Shown here piece after piece: positions 15,738 through 24,926 of a DNA stretch of 42,214 bases (positions are counted from its first letter, which is position 1; each line of letters begins with the position of its first letter). The translations under genes were made by a program, and so were the position numbers. The DNA comes from Clostridium sp. CAG:964 (GTDB lineage: Bacteria > Bacillota > Clostridia > Oscillospirales > Acutalibacteraceae). The notes below the pieces were generated by a model, which was not told where the DNA came from, did not search any database, and saw only the letters and a program-made list of their open reading frames with translations. The stretch spans positions 98,627-140,840 of the forward strand of contig FR891344.1 of assembly GCA_000435335.1 (NCBI GenBank). The letters are read 5' to 3'.

Positions 15738-18050
15738 ATGTCAACAGTGCTTTGCGGTATTATATATGTCGTATTAACAGGTGCTTTTTATTTGTTGTCA
15801 GGTGCATATAAGGACAAAAATAAATTTATTTATTTTAAATCTGTTCCCATAATATTGGGATTTTTAGCAATTTTGCTTTACGGATTTGCAGCTATGGCGA
15901 TTTTAAAGCATACTATTGATATTGCTTCATATTTAATAGGTACAATTATAATATGTTGTTGTGTTAATGCTTTTGCATTGTGTAAATCAGAGAGATTATT
16001 TAAAGCTGCACTTTGCCCATTTATAAAAAAGGCTGCGTGCATTGTTCTTGTTTTAATAGCATTGGAATTTACTGTTTTCAATATTTCGTCGTTTACTTCA
16101 CCCGTTAAAAACAACAATAATGCTTTGCCCTTTTCGTCAGCCGAGTTGTCGGAGGGCAGCAATACAGCCGACTCTATACTGATTGATAAGGATGATGAGT
16201 TTATTATAACCTATTCAAATTTAAAAGAGAGCTGTGAAAATGTATATATTCAATTTGAAGGAAAACCAAAATTAGTAACTGTCAGTGTCGGAATTTCAGA
16301 TATTAATTTATCACAATCTTTATTAGGTGTTTTCAGCGAAAAGCTTTATGCTGATAATGACAGTCCTGTTTTATTGAATGTTCACTCAAAGGAGCTTGAC
16401 ACACTAAAGATAGGCATAAAAAATGCCTCCGGCTTAACAATAAGGGAAATTGGACTGAATAAAGAGCTGCCAATTCAGATTAATTATCTAAGGCTTATTG
16501 CTTTTGCGTTGATTTGTTTGTTGGTGTTGGCAATTAAAGAATTTAGGCTGTACAAAGCTGTTTATAACAACAGCCCAAAGCAATTAGCTGCCCTAATATT
16601 AGTTGCGGCTTTGTGCTGCGGCAGCTTTATTTTTATCTTCTGTGCTAAGGGTGCCGATGCAATAACTCCATATAGGCAGGAAGGTGTTGTTTATCGCTCA
16701 CCGTATTATCAAATGTTTGATGCTTTTCAAAAGGGACAGCTCAACCTTGACATACCTGTTGACCAAAAGCTTATAGATGCAGGGGACAAGGTGTATGATC
16801 CTCAGTACAGAGATGAGATAGGCGCAAACGCTTCGTGGGATAGGGCTTTTTATAACGGAAAGTACTACAGCTACTTCGGTACAGCACCGCTTTTTTTAGT
16901 ATATTACCCTATTTATTTTATAACCGGAGCACTTCCCACAGACAGCCTTGTCTGCACCTTGTTTAGTATGCTGATATCAATATTTGGCTTTATGGCTGTA
17001 AGCAAAATTGCAATGGTTGCAGTAAGAAAATCGAATTTTTTGCTGGTAATGTTAAGTGGAGCAGCAATTCCGTTCGCTTGCGGAATATACATACTTTCAG
17101 CATACGGGGATTTTTACAATTTGCCTAAGCTGTGCGGAATAGCGTTTTTATTCTTACTAATATACCTAACGCTGTCTGCATATAAAAAGCCGAAATGGTA
17201 TAAATTTTTAATGTGTGGAATTACCGTAGGTCTTATTGCGGCATCAAGGCCCAACCTTGTTATTGCCGCCCTGGCGACAGCACCGTTCTTTATTTCGGTG
17301 CTGTTAAATAAGACAATTAAATTAAAAAGTAAGCTATGCTATGTTGCAGTATTTATAGTGCCTGTTGCTCTCTTTGCGACAGCATTAATGATATACAATT
17401 ATGCCCGATTTGGTTCGTTGCTTGAATTTGGTACATCGTACCAGCTTACTGTAAATAATATTTCACTTAACAATGTATCGCTTGCCTTTTTGGGGCCGGC
17501 CTTGTATCATTACTTCTTCCAAATGCCGGACACTGCGGCTGCGTTTCCATATGTAAGTCCATCATCCTGCCTGTACGGTACATCTTCTTATCTAGGAGGA
17601 ATAATAAAGGTAAACAGCTATTCTCGTTATTTTTATATGACCGGCTCATATGGAGTGTTTGCTTTACCGTTGAATTGGCTTGTTGCTTTTATTCCTGCCG
17701 CCAAGAAAAGGCTCAGAATAAGCAGCATAAACAGATGGTTTATAATGTTGTGTGTAGCACTATCTGTATTAATAGCATTTACGGATTTCTGTATGGCAGG
17801 TGTTGCCATAAGCTATGTATGTGATATTGCACCTATAATGGCCATAGCGGCAATAATTATTTTGCTGTATATTGAAAAGTCTGTTAGAAATATCTCCTGT
17901 ATATACAAGGTGGTGTATATACTGCTGGCAGGTGTGATTGTTCTGTCTGTTTTAATAGCTGCCGCACTTGCAATTAATACGGTTAATAGTGTATATCAGA
18001 GTTCGGCTCCGGCCTTGTACAGTGCACTCAGAGGTATCTTTACCTTTTAA
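15738..18050 (+). CDS. Large polytopic membrane protein, GT-C glycosyltransferase-like
   Basis: The 770-residue protein has three or four N-terminal hydrophobic segments. An extracellular-looking region of about 130 residues (about 125-250) follows, then roughly ten more membrane segments. Between segments lies SPYYQMFDAFQKGQLNLD followed by YNGKYYSYFGTAPLFLVYYP, a loop shared by a group of clostridial and actinobacterial polytopic proteins. Its layout recalls the large first extracytoplasmic loop of GT-C glycosyltransferases. A role in transferring sugar from a lipid carrier to a wall or surface polymer is therefore possible but not proven. ATG 15738 follows AGAGGTGA. It is a single-gene unit ending in a strong terminator. 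Confidence 0.68.
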   Translation: MSTVLCGIIYVVLTGAFYLLSGAYKDKNKFIYFKSVPIILGFLAILLYGFAAMAILKHTIDIASYLIGTIIICCCVNAFALCKSERLFKAALCPFIKKAACIVLVLIALEFTVFNISSFTSPVKNNNNALPFSSAELSEGSNTADSILIDKDDEFIITYSNLKESCENVYIQFEGKPKLVTVSVGISDINLSQSLLGVFSEKLYADNDSPVLLNVHSKELDTLKIGIKNASGLTIREIGLNKELPIQINYLRLIAFALICLLVLAIKEFRLYKAVYNNSPKQLAALILVAALCCGSFIFIFCAKGADAITPYRQEGVVYRSPYYQMFDAFQKGQLNLDIPVDQKLIDAGDKVYDPQYRDEIGANASWDRAFYNGKYYSYFGTAPLFLVYYPIYFITGALPTDSLVCTLFSMLISIFGFMAVSKIAMVAVRKSNFLLVMLSGAAIPFACGIYILSAYGDFYNLPKLCGIAFLFLLIYLTLSAYKKPKWYKFLMCGITVGLIAASRPNLVIAALATAPFFISVLLNKTIKLKSKLCYVAVFIVPVALFATALMIYNYARFGSLLEFGTSYQLTVNNISLNNVSLAFLGPALYHYFFQMPDTAAAFPYVSPSSCLYGTSSYLGGIIKVNSYSRYFYMTGSYGVFALPLNWLVAFIPAAKKRLRISSINRWFIMLCVALSVLIAFTDFCMAGVAISYVCDIAPIMAIAAIIILLYIEKSVRNISCIYKVVYILLAGVIVLSVLIAAALAINTVNSVYQSSAPALYSALRGIFTF

Positions 18051-18083
18051 CCGATAAATAGTTTACTGAGATGTGAAATTTTA

Positions 18084-18124
18084 TGAAAAAGCGGTTCTGT
18101 TGTTGTAAACAGAACCGCTTTTTG
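18084..18124 (+). terminator. Terminator of the GT-C-like gene
   Basis: A perfect stem AAAAGCGGTTCTGT / ACAGAACCGCTTTT, followed by T residues, lies about 35 bases after the stop. Confidence 0.9.
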
Positions 18125-18311
18125 TGCTGAATTTATATTTTGTTCATATAAAATCCATAATCAATTATCAAATTTGTATGAATAACCAAAAAAACAACAA
18201 TTTTTTTTGTAGTTATTTAACTATACTTTTTGAAAATATGATGTTATAATATAGCTGTAATAAAAAGTTAGCTAAGTTGCATAGTTAATTATATAAGAAA
18301 GGTGGATTTAT

Positions 18312-19064
18312 ATGACATACGACAAAATATTATCTGAACGCAAAGGCAAGACTATTTACAAGGTTGGCGATACCGTTGTTAAAGTATTTGATCCTGAGTA
18401 TTTTCCAAAGTCGGATGTGCTTAATGAAGCGCTTAACCAAGCCAGAGTTGAGGAAACCGGACTTAATATTCCGGATTTAAAGTCTGTATCACTAATTGAT
18501 GGTAAATGGGCAATTACTATTGATTATGTTGAGGGCGATACTCTCCAAGAGCTTATGGATAAGAATCCTGACAAGATTGATGAATATCTAAATTTATTTG
18601 TTGATCTTCAGCTGGAGGTACATAGTAAAAGGGCTCCTTTACTTAATAAGCTAAAGGACAAAATGAATAGAAAAATCTCAAGCTTAAAGGAGATTGACGC
18701 AACTACTCGCTATGAGCTGCACACTCGTTTGGAGGCAATGCCTAAGCATACCAAGGTTTGTCATGGTGACTTTAACCCAAGCAACATTATTATTGACAGC
18801 AAGGGTGAGGCACATATTCTTGACTGGTCACACGCAACACAGGGCAATGCTTCTGCCGATGCCGCAAGAACATACCTGTTGTTCTCTCTAAGACAGCCTG
18901 AGTTGGCTGATAAGTATTTAAAGCTGTTCTGCACAAAGAGCAATACCGCTAAGCAATATGTTCAGCACTGGTTGCCTATAGTTGCTGCATCTCAAATGGT
19001 TAAGGGCTTAGAAGACGAGAAAGAGTTCCTTATGAAATGGATAGATGTTGTTGAATACGAATAA
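18312..19064 (+). CDS. APH-family small-molecule kinase
   Basis: The 250-residue protein has the protein-kinase-like fold of the aminoglycoside phosphotransferase family. The N-lobe carries VVKVFDPEYF (the Lys before the hydrophobic strand). The catalytic loop is HGDFNPSN at residues 151-158, and the metal site is HILDWSHA at about 167-174. This family phosphorylates sugars, choline, homoserine or antibiotics. The protein is short and lacks any feature tying it to aminoglycosides, so a resistance role should not be assumed. ATG 18312 follows AAAGGTGG. It lies upstream of a polyphosphate kinase gene but a hairpin separates them. Confidence 0.83.
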   Translation: MTYDKILSERKGKTIYKVGDTVVKVFDPEYFPKSDVLNEALNQARVEETGLNIPDLKSVSLIDGKWAITIDYVEGDTLQELMDKNPDKIDEYLNLFVDLQLEVHSKRAPLLNKLKDKMNRKISSLKEIDATTRYELHTRLEAMPKHTKVCHGDFNPSNIIIDSKGEAHILDWSHATQGNASADAARTYLLFSLRQPELADKYLKLFCTKSNTAKQYVQHWLPIVAASQMVKGLEDEKEFLMKWIDVVEYE

Positions 19065-19095
19065 TCTTTTATCATCTTAACTACTACATAAACAA

Positions 19096-19135
19096 AAGGA
19101 GTCATAGCCTGTCAGCTGTGGCTCCGTTTGTGTAT
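19096..19135 (+). terminator. Probable terminator of the APH-like gene
   Basis: GGAGTCATAGC pairs with GCTGTGGCTCC, including two G-U pairs, and is followed by a broken T-run (GTTTGTGT). Confidence 0.6.
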
Positions 19136-19176
19136 TATAACGAAAAAACTGCACATATATGTAATGGAGGTATTTT

Positions 19177-20169
19177 ATGAATATTAATAAATTCAAGTAT
19201 GATGGAAAGAGAAAATTCAATATAAAAGAAAGCTCAACGGAATATTCCGGAAAGTATGCAAAAAAGCTTGCAGATTCGCCGTTGTTTGCAGAAAATATAA
19301 ACGAAATCAGAGAGCTTCAAGAAAAAATGTACGCTCAAAAGAATGAGGGCTTGGTTATCATTTTTCAGGCAACAGACGCAGCCGGCAAAGACGGTGTTAT
19401 TCGCACGGTTTTCAGTATTTTAAGCCCCCATGGCGTTCAGGAGCATTGCTTTAAAAATCCTTCATCGGTAGATCTTTCTCACGACTATATGTGGCGTGTG
19501 TGGTCCAAGCTGCCGGCAAAGGGCGATATTGCCCTGTTTAACAGAAGCTATTATGAGGAGGTTTTAATAGGCAAGGTGCATCAGCTTTATAAAACGCAAA
19601 AAAAGGCTGACCGCATCAGCAATAAAACAGTTATTAAAAACAGATATCAACAAATTAATAATATAGAAAAATATCTGTATCAAAATTCTATTAGAGTTGT
19701 AAAGATATTTTTAAATCTTTCTAAGGACGAACAGGCTGAAAGATTTATTTCAAGAATAGATGAAAAGGATAAAAATTGGAAGGTTTCGCCTGCTGACATT
19801 GGCGAGCGTGAATATTGGGACGAGTACCAGCAGGCGTTTGAAGATATGATAAACAATACCTCTACCCGCATTGCTCCATGGTATGTAGTGCCGGCAGACC
19901 ATAAGTGGTATGCAAGATATGTAGTTTCTGAAATTGTGCGTGACATATTAAATGATATGAATCCTAAATATCCAAATGTTGACAAAGGTGCAATGGAATA
20001 TGCCTTGAATGCAAGGCAGGAGCTTTTTGACAGTATACAGGACAAAAGCCGAAAAGAAAAAATACTTAACAAAATGGAGGCCAAAAAATTAAAAGGAAAA
20101 AGCAGCTTAAAAAACAATTGCGAAAGCAACAGGGAAGAGAAGCCTGAGGCTCAAGCAGAGGATGAGTAA
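19177..20169 (+). CDS. Polyphosphate kinase 2 family protein
   Basis: PPK2 enzymes transfer phosphate between polyphosphate and nucleoside mono- or diphosphates. The 330-residue protein has the Walker A-like ATDAAGKDG at about residues 65-73 and the Walker B/lid region GDIALFNRSYYEEVL. The IDEKDKNWKVS and APWYVVPADHKWYARYVV segments are typical of the polyphosphate:AMP/ADP phosphotransferase group. The last 35 residues are a Lys/Glu-rich tail not needed for the fold. ATG 19177 follows GGAGG. The preferred nucleotide cannot be decided from sequence. The gene stands alone between the APH-like gene and gpsA. Confidence 0.9.
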   Translation: MNINKFKYDGKRKFNIKESSTEYSGKYAKKLADSPLFAENINEIRELQEKMYAQKNEGLVIIFQATDAAGKDGVIRTVFSILSPHGVQEHCFKNPSSVDLSHDYMWRVWSKLPAKGDIALFNRSYYEEVLIGKVHQLYKTQKKADRISNKTVIKNRYQQINNIEKYLYQNSIRVVKIFLNLSKDEQAERFISRIDEKDKNWKVSPADIGEREYWDEYQQAFEDMINNTSTRIAPWYVVPADHKWYARYVVSEIVRDILNDMNPKYPNVDKGAMEYALNARQELFDSIQDKSRKEKILNKMEAKKLKGKSSLKNNCESNREEKPEAQAEDE

Positions 20170-20293
20170 ATTATAAAGGGGCAAACTGTTTTTTGTTAAT
20201 ATTTTAAAAATACTGTGTGATACAATGGAAATTGTTATCTTCATATGCTATAATAGCATAGCATAAATTGAGATTGATACGGAGGACTTAAAA

Positions 20294-21256
20294 ATGAATG
20301 TTTCGTTGCTTGGCTGCGGCAGATGGGGTTCGTTTATTGCATGGTATTTAGATAAGACCGGTCACAATGTATATACATGGGGCTTGGAGAATGATGAGAT
20401 TTTCCAAAGCCTGCAGCGTGAAAGAAAAAATGACTATGTTCAGTTTAGTGATAGCATTGTTATTACTCCTGACCTTACCAAAGCTGTTAATCACGCAGAG
20501 GTTATGATTATTTCTATTAGCTCTCAAGCGTTAAGCAGCTTTATGGAAAACCTTATTAAGGAGAACTTAGACGGTAAAATAATTGTGCTGTGTATGAAGG
20601 GAATAGAAGAAACAACCGGCAGAAGACTGTCAGAAATTGTTTCTGACTATGTAGATACAAGCAAAACGCCTGTTGCTGTATGGGTAGGCCCGGGGCATCC
20701 ACAGGATTTTGTTCGTGGGATACCTAACTGTATGGTTATTGATTCCGATAATCAGGAGGTTAAAGAAAAGCTTGTTCATTCCTTCTCCAGCGAGCTTATT
20801 CGTTTTTATTTCGGACAGGACTTAATCGGCACAGAGGTAGGTGCGGCGGCAAAAAATGTTGTAGGTATTGCCGCAGGTATGCTTGACGGAATGGGCTACA
20901 CATCATTAAAGGGTGCTTTAATGGCACGAGGTACAAGGGAAATTTCCAGACTTATTAAGGCAATGGGCGGTAACGAAATGTCCGCCTATGGTCTTTGCCA
21001 CTTAGGCGACTATGAGGCAACCCTGTTTTCTAAGTTTAGTCATAACAGACGCTTTGGTGAAATGCTTATTAACGGTGAAAAATTTGACAAGCTTGCGGAG
21101 GGTGTGTCTACAACAAGAGCACTTGTTAAGCTAAGCCAAAAATATAATGTTGACTTGCCTATAGTAAATGCCGTAAATCAAGTAATTACCTATAATCAGG
21201 ATCCAAAAGAAACTCTTTCGTCGCTTTTTTTACGCTCAATAAAGGACGAGTTTTAA
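20294..21256 (+). CDS. gpsA: Glycerol-3-phosphate dehydrogenase [NAD(P)+]
   Basis: GpsA reduces dihydroxyacetone phosphate to sn-glycerol 3-phosphate, the backbone for phospholipids. The N-terminal Rossmann motif is LLGCGRWGS at residues 5-13. The VWVGPGHPQDF segment follows, and VGAAAKNVVGIAAGMLDG carries the catalytic Lys. The helical C-terminal domain includes SFSHNRRFGEML. At 320 residues it is normal length. ATG 20294 follows ACGGAGG. An extended -10 (TGCTATAAT) at 20246-20254 sits inside a near-palindrome about 40 bases upstream and is the probable promoter. Confidence 0.94.
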   Translation: MNVSLLGCGRWGSFIAWYLDKTGHNVYTWGLENDEIFQSLQRERKNDYVQFSDSIVITPDLTKAVNHAEVMIISISSQALSSFMENLIKENLDGKIIVLCMKGIEETTGRRLSEIVSDYVDTSKTPVAVWVGPGHPQDFVRGIPNCMVIDSDNQEVKEKLVHSFSSELIRFYFGQDLIGTEVGAAAKNVVGIAAGMLDGMGYTSLKGALMARGTREISRLIKAMGGNEMSAYGLCHLGDYEATLFSKFSHNRRFGEMLINGEKFDKLAEGVSTTRALVKLSQKYNVDLPIVNAVNQVITYNQDPKETLSSLFLRSIKDEF

Positions 21257-21292
21257 GAGCTTTGGCGATAAAAAATATTTTATAAAATAGAC

Positions 21293-21321
21293 TTGACATT
21301 TAATGTAAAAAAGCGTATAAA
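21293..21321 (+). promoter_or_regulatory. Promoter of the ilvA T-box transcript
   Basis: TTGACA (21293-21298), a 17-base spacer and TATAAA (21316-21321). Confidence 0.85.
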
Positions 21322-21329
21322 TGTTAGTA

Positions 21330-21600
21330 GAAAGCTGAATAGCATTAAAGGCTGCGATAAGGACACGGGCTCGTATAACCATTGTTTAGAGAACTGACGG
21401 TTGGTGAAAGTCAGTCGTGGCATATGTTGCCTATCCCCTTTAAGCCTGCCTCTGAAATTACAGTAAGAGAGTACGGGTTCTCCCGTTACAGAGAGTAGCA
21501 TTGTCAGATGCGGCAGAGTGGTCTGTTTATACAGACAATTAAGGTGGTACCACGGAATTTCGTCTTTCGTCCTTTATTTGGACGAAAGACTTTTTTATTT
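21330..21600 (+). promoter_or_regulatory. T-box leader of ilvA, AUC (Ile) specifier
   Basis: The leader has the canonical T-box AAGGTGGTACCACGG at 21541-21555. It is followed by the terminator stem GTCTTTCGTCC / GGACGAAAGAC with a run of six T residues (21562-21596). The distal stem I element GGTGAAAGTC is at about 21402-21411. On the return arm of stem I, GCCTATCCCCTTT pairs in part with AAAGG and AGG upstream, leaving ATC (21433-21435) in the specifier position. The leader should therefore respond to uncharged tRNA-Ile, the end product of the IlvA pathway. The specifier is inferred from pairing, not proven. Confidence 0.88.
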
Positions 21601-21626
21601 TGACATAAAAATTAGGAGATGTTATT

Positions 21627-22826
21627 ATGCTAACATTAGACAGAATTTATCATGCGGCTTATGTGCTTAAGGACGCTATCAGACCAACTGATATGATTAA
21701 GTGCTCGGCTGATGTTGTACCGGGTACCTCGGTGTATTTAAAAACCGAAAATCTACAGGTAACAGGTTCTTTTAAGGTTAGAGGTGCTTACTATAAAATT
21801 TCTCAGCTGACAGAGGAAGAAAGAAAAAAGGGTGTTATAGCCTGTTCTGCCGGCAACCATGCACAGGGTGTTGCCAGAGCAGCTACAAAAAATGGTATTA
21901 AATCTTTAATTTGTATACCGGACGCCGCACCAATAAGCAAAATTGAGGCTACAAAAAGGCTTGGTGCAGAGGTTTGTCTTGTAAAGGGTACATATGACGA
22001 TGCCTACGCAAAGGCTGTAGAGCTTCAAAAGCAAAGCGGTGCTGTATTTATTCACCCATTCGACGATGAGCTTGTTATTGCAGGTCAGGGTACAATCGGA
22101 CTTGAAATTATTGATAAAAAGCCAAATGTTGACGCTGTAGTGGTACCTGTAGGCGGCGGCGGACTATTAGCCGGCGTTGCATTTGCTATTAAATCGCTGA
22201 ACCCTAACATTAAGGTTTACGGTGTGCAGGCGTCGGGTGCTCCGTCTATGGTTCAAAGCGTAAAGGACGGACAGATAGAAACATTGGAAAGCGTTCATAC
22301 CTTCCAGGACGGCATAGCAGTAAAAACACCGGGCAATCTTACATACGAAATTGCCAGCAAATATGTTGACGGCTTTGTTACCGTAACAGACGACGAATGT
22401 GCGGCAGCCATACTAACGCTGCTTGAGCGTCAAAAGCTTGTTACAGAGGGTGCGGGTGCCTGTGCCTTTGCAGCTGTATTGTTTAATAAAATTCCTGAAA
22501 TTAAAGGAAAAAGAGTTTGCTGTCTGCTTTCAGGCGGTAATATTGATGTTACTATTTTGTCAAGAGTAATTAACCGTGGTTTGCAAATGAGCGGCAGACT
22601 TGCAGATTTGACCATAGAGCTTCTTGATAAGCCGGGACAGCTGCAGGGTGTGTCTGAAATTATTTCTAATATGGGTGGTAATGTTGTATCCGTAAGCCAC
22701 GACAGGGCAGAGCTGAATTCCGATATTAATGCTTGCTACCTGCGTATATCCATGGAAACAAGAAACCAAGCCCATGTAGATGAAATTAAGGCTGAGCTTG
22801 TTAAAAACGGCTATAGATTAGTTTAA
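21627..22826 (+). CDS. ilvA: Threonine ammonia-lyase (threonine dehydratase) with ACT domain
   Basis: The enzyme converts threonine to 2-oxobutanoate and ammonia, the first committed step to isoleucine. The PLP lysine is Lys50 in GSFKVRGAYYKI, and the phosphate-binding glycine loop is PVGGGGLLAG. The C-terminal 75 residues (ADLTIELLDKPGQLQGVSEI onward) are an ACT regulatory domain. At 399 residues with one ACT domain it is the medium form, which can be catabolic or biosynthetic. The isoleucine-type T-box argues for the biosynthetic role. ATG 21627 follows TTAGGAGATG. ridA follows in the same operon. Confidence 0.95.
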   Translation: MLTLDRIYHAAYVLKDAIRPTDMIKCSADVVPGTSVYLKTENLQVTGSFKVRGAYYKISQLTEEERKKGVIACSAGNHAQGVARAATKNGIKSLICIPDAAPISKIEATKRLGAEVCLVKGTYDDAYAKAVELQKQSGAVFIHPFDDELVIAGQGTIGLEIIDKKPNVDAVVVPVGGGGLLAGVAFAIKSLNPNIKVYGVQASGAPSMVQSVKDGQIETLESVHTFQDGIAVKTPGNLTYEIASKYVDGFVTVTDDECAAAILTLLERQKLVTEGAGACAFAAVLFNKIPEIKGKRVCCLLSGGNIDVTILSRVINRGLQMSGRLADLTIELLDKPGQLQGVSEIISNMGGNVVSVSHDRAELNSDINACYLRISMETRNQAHVDEIKAELVKNGYRLV

Positions 22827-22861
22827 AAAATATTTAATTGTGATTTTTGGAGGTTTTAAAA

Positions 22862-23236
22862 ATGACAGAGAAAATTTATACAAAGAACGCACCGGACGCA
22901 ATCGGTCCTTATTCACAGGCAGTAGTTTGTAACGGAATGATTTTTACTTCGGGACAAATTGCTATTAACCCTGCAACAGGAAATGTTGAAGCAGACAATA
23001 TTGAAGGTCAAACAGAACAGGTTATGAAAAATTTAGGTGCTGTTTTAGAGGAAGCCGGCTCAGGCTATGACAAGGCTGTAAAAACAGTTTGCTTCTTAGC
23101 ACAAATGAGTGACTTCGCTAAATTTAACGAGATTTACGGTAAGTATTTTACAAGCAAGCCTGCCCGTTCCTGTGTAGCCGTAAAGGAGCTGCCAAAGGGA
23201 GTGCTGGTTGAGGTTGAGGTTATTGCCGAGGTTTAA
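22862..23236 (+). CDS. ridA: RidA family enamine/imine deaminase
   Basis: RidA hydrolyses the reactive enamine/imine released by PLP dehydratases such as IlvA, protecting other PLP enzymes. The 124-residue protein contains the N-terminal IGPYSQAV segment, FTSGQIAINP, and the signature PARSCVAVKELPKGVLVEVE with catalytic Arg102. ATG 22862 follows TGGAGG; the longer upstream frame is not supported by a ribosome site. It lies 35 bases after ilvA and before a strong terminator, so the two are co-expressed under the T-box. The pairing makes functional sense. Confidence 0.96.
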   Translation: MTEKIYTKNAPDAIGPYSQAVVCNGMIFTSGQIAINPATGNVEADNIEGQTEQVMKNLGAVLEEAGSGYDKAVKTVCFLAQMSDFAKFNEIYGKYFTSKPARSCVAVKELPKGVLVEVEVIAEV

Positions 23237-23262
23237 TTTTTGACATAATTAGATTATATAGT

Positions 23263-23306
23263 AAAGCAGAGGTGCTCTGAAAATTTTAGAGTACCTCTGC
23301 TTTTTA
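23263..23306 (+). terminator. Terminator of ilvA-ridA
   Basis: The stem AAAGCAGAGGTGCTCT / AGAGTACCTCTGCTTT, with one mismatch, is followed by T residues. Confidence 0.9.
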
Positions 23307-23332
23307 TATTATTTTTATTAAATTTCCCTGTA

Positions 23333-23372
23333 TTAAAAAAACAGACAGACCAACATAAGTCAGCCTGTCTGA
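23333..23372 (-). terminator. Terminator of the lipoprotein gene
   Basis: On the minus strand, CAGACAGGCTGACTT and its complement ending in GTCTGTCTG form a stem followed by seven T residues, just after the stop at 23389. Confidence 0.85.
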
Positions 23373-23388
23373 AAAGAATAAAATCTAA

Positions 23389-23955
23389 TTATGCCTTTTC
23401 AAATACACTCGTTAATCCTGTGTTCTCGTCTGTTATTGTCAAAATATCATTGTCAGCGTCGTATGTAAATACTGATGTTGTAGTTACATCTTCACCTGTT
23501 GAAGGATCTTTTGTTGTTACAGAAGATGTTATTTGGTTGCCGTCTGCCGTATATGGGAATTCCATCTTAACTCCGTTTAGTGTGCCAACTGCGGTGCCGT
23601 CCTCAGCAAACTCATATGTTGTTTCCAAGCTTCCTTCTTTTAGACCATTGGCAACACAGTACTCGTCAATAGTTTGAGTATTACCCTCAGCATCAATAAT
23701 ATTAGTCAATTTCCAAGTTACACCCGTATAAGCAGCTGCATCTTCTGAAGCTTCTTCTTCGGTTACATCCTCTGCCTCAGCTTCTGTTTCTTCCTCACTT
23801 GTATCAGAGCTGCTTGAGTCCTTGTCCTGGCTTGAAGCACTGCTTGTCTGAGATGAGCTGCCTGACGATGAGCTATTGCCATTGGAACCGCCGCAGCCAC
23901 ACAGTGTAGCTGCTGCAACCATACAAACTGCAATAATAACCGCTAATTTCTTCAT
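23389..23955 (-). CDS. Secreted lipoprotein of unknown function
   Basis: The 188-residue product has a lipoprotein signal peptide ending in the lipobox LCGC, with lipidated Cys at about residue 21. Next comes a low-complexity linker of Ser, then Asp/Glu-rich residues (about 24-75). A compact C-terminal domain of about 110 residues follows, built of short strands (GVTWKLTNI, TYEFAEDGTAVGTL, VFTYDADNDILTIT), which suggests a lipocalin-like barrel. No catalytic motif is visible. The linker would hold the domain away from the membrane. ATG 23955 follows AGGTAATT. It is a single-gene unit convergent with ridA. Confidence 0.8.
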   Translation of the reverse strand: MKKLAVIIAVCMVAAATLCGCGGSNGNSSSSGSSSQTSSASSQDKDSSSSDTSEEETEAEAEDVTEEEASEDAAAYTGVTWKLTNIIDAEGNTQTIDEYCVANGLKEGSLETTYEFAEDGTAVGTLNGVKMEFPYTADGNQITSSVTTKDPSTGEDVTTTSVFTYDADNDILTITDENTGLTSVFEKA

Positions 23956-24179
23956 AATAAATTACCTCTTTCTATTTCTGTAAGTAGATTTAACTTTGCC
24001 GATTATACAGCTGTATTGTTTACGCAGCTGTAAACCAACTATAGGTAACATTTTACCTGTTTATTATAATTATTCAAGTCTTTTGTGACGAAAGGGCAAA
24101 ATATGGGGCGAATGTTTATTGCACAAAATGCAGTGGAAAATTTTGTTGAAATGCTGTATAATGATTTTGAGGGGATAAT

Positions 24180-24926
24180 ATGAAAATTGCTATTGTTGAT
24201 GACACAGATTCCGAAAGAGAGTTTGTTAAACGCTATATATTAAACTGGGCTGAAATTAATAAGTGCCCGGTAGAGGTGACTGAATATACTGCGGGGGGAG
24301 ATTTTCTTATAAATATTGCTAAATATCCTGTGGATATTGTTTTGATGGATATTTTTATGGATGGACTCAACGGCATAGAAACGGCCCAAAAAATGAGAGA
24401 GCTTTCTATGACGACTATTCTTATTTTTATAACTACAAGTATAGAGTATATGCAGGACGCTTTTTCCTGCCGTTCCTTTGATTATATTATAAAGCCTGTT
24501 GACGAGGTGAAGCTGGGTAAGGTTATGAATGACGCAGTAAGCCTGTTATCAAAATTGCCAAAGTATCAGCCATATATTAAGATAAATTCTCATAAAAAGG
24601 AGATACCTATTTTATACGCAAAAATTGAATATGTTGTATCCGATTCTAATTATATATATATTTGTGTAGATGGCATTGAGTATAAATACAGAATGTCCTT
24701 TAAGTCTATTTCAGCTTCACTTTTGAATGACAATCGTTTTTGTGTTATAAATAGGGGAGTGCTTGTAAACTTTGATTATGTTATTAAAATGGAAAAAAGC
24801 ACCTGCAATATGAGGTCAGGCAAGCTTCTTGCTGTAAATATCAGAAACAGCTCTAAGCTCCGACAGGCACTTACAGCGTATCGCTTTAACAACAAAAGAG
24901 ATTTAATTAAAAGGAGGCAAGTATGA
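24180..24926 (+). CDS. LytTR-family response regulator
   Basis: The protein has an N-terminal receiver domain with the acidic pair DD at residues 7-8, phosphorylatable Asp57 in LMDIFMDG and the Lys in FDYIIKPVD. From about residue 140 it has a LytTR DNA-binding domain (YVVSDSNYIYI, FKSISASLL, FCVINRGVLVN). Such regulators bind direct repeats upstream of targets in quorum-sensing, bacteriocin or virulence loci. It starts at ATG 24180 after GAGGGG, and its last four bases overlap the start of the kinase gene. No peptide precursor or AgrB-type processing gene is seen nearby. Confidence 0.92.
   Translation: MKIAIVDDTDSEREFVKRYILNWAEINKCPVEVTEYTAGGDFLINIAKYPVDIVLMDIFMDGLNGIETAQKMRELSMTTILIFITTSIEYMQDAFSCRSFDYIIKPVDEVKLGKVMNDAVSLLSKLPKYQPYIKINSHKKEIPILYAKIEYVVSDSNYIYICVDGIEYKYRMSFKSISASLLNDNRFCVINRGVLVNFDYVIKMEKSTCNMRSGKLLAVNIRNSSKLRQALTAYRFNNKRDLIKRRQV

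Noticed and set aside
18312..19064. Aminoglycoside resistance gene
   Set aside because: It has only the general APH kinase fold. Nothing ties it to antibiotics and there is no mobile context, so a resistance label is not justified.
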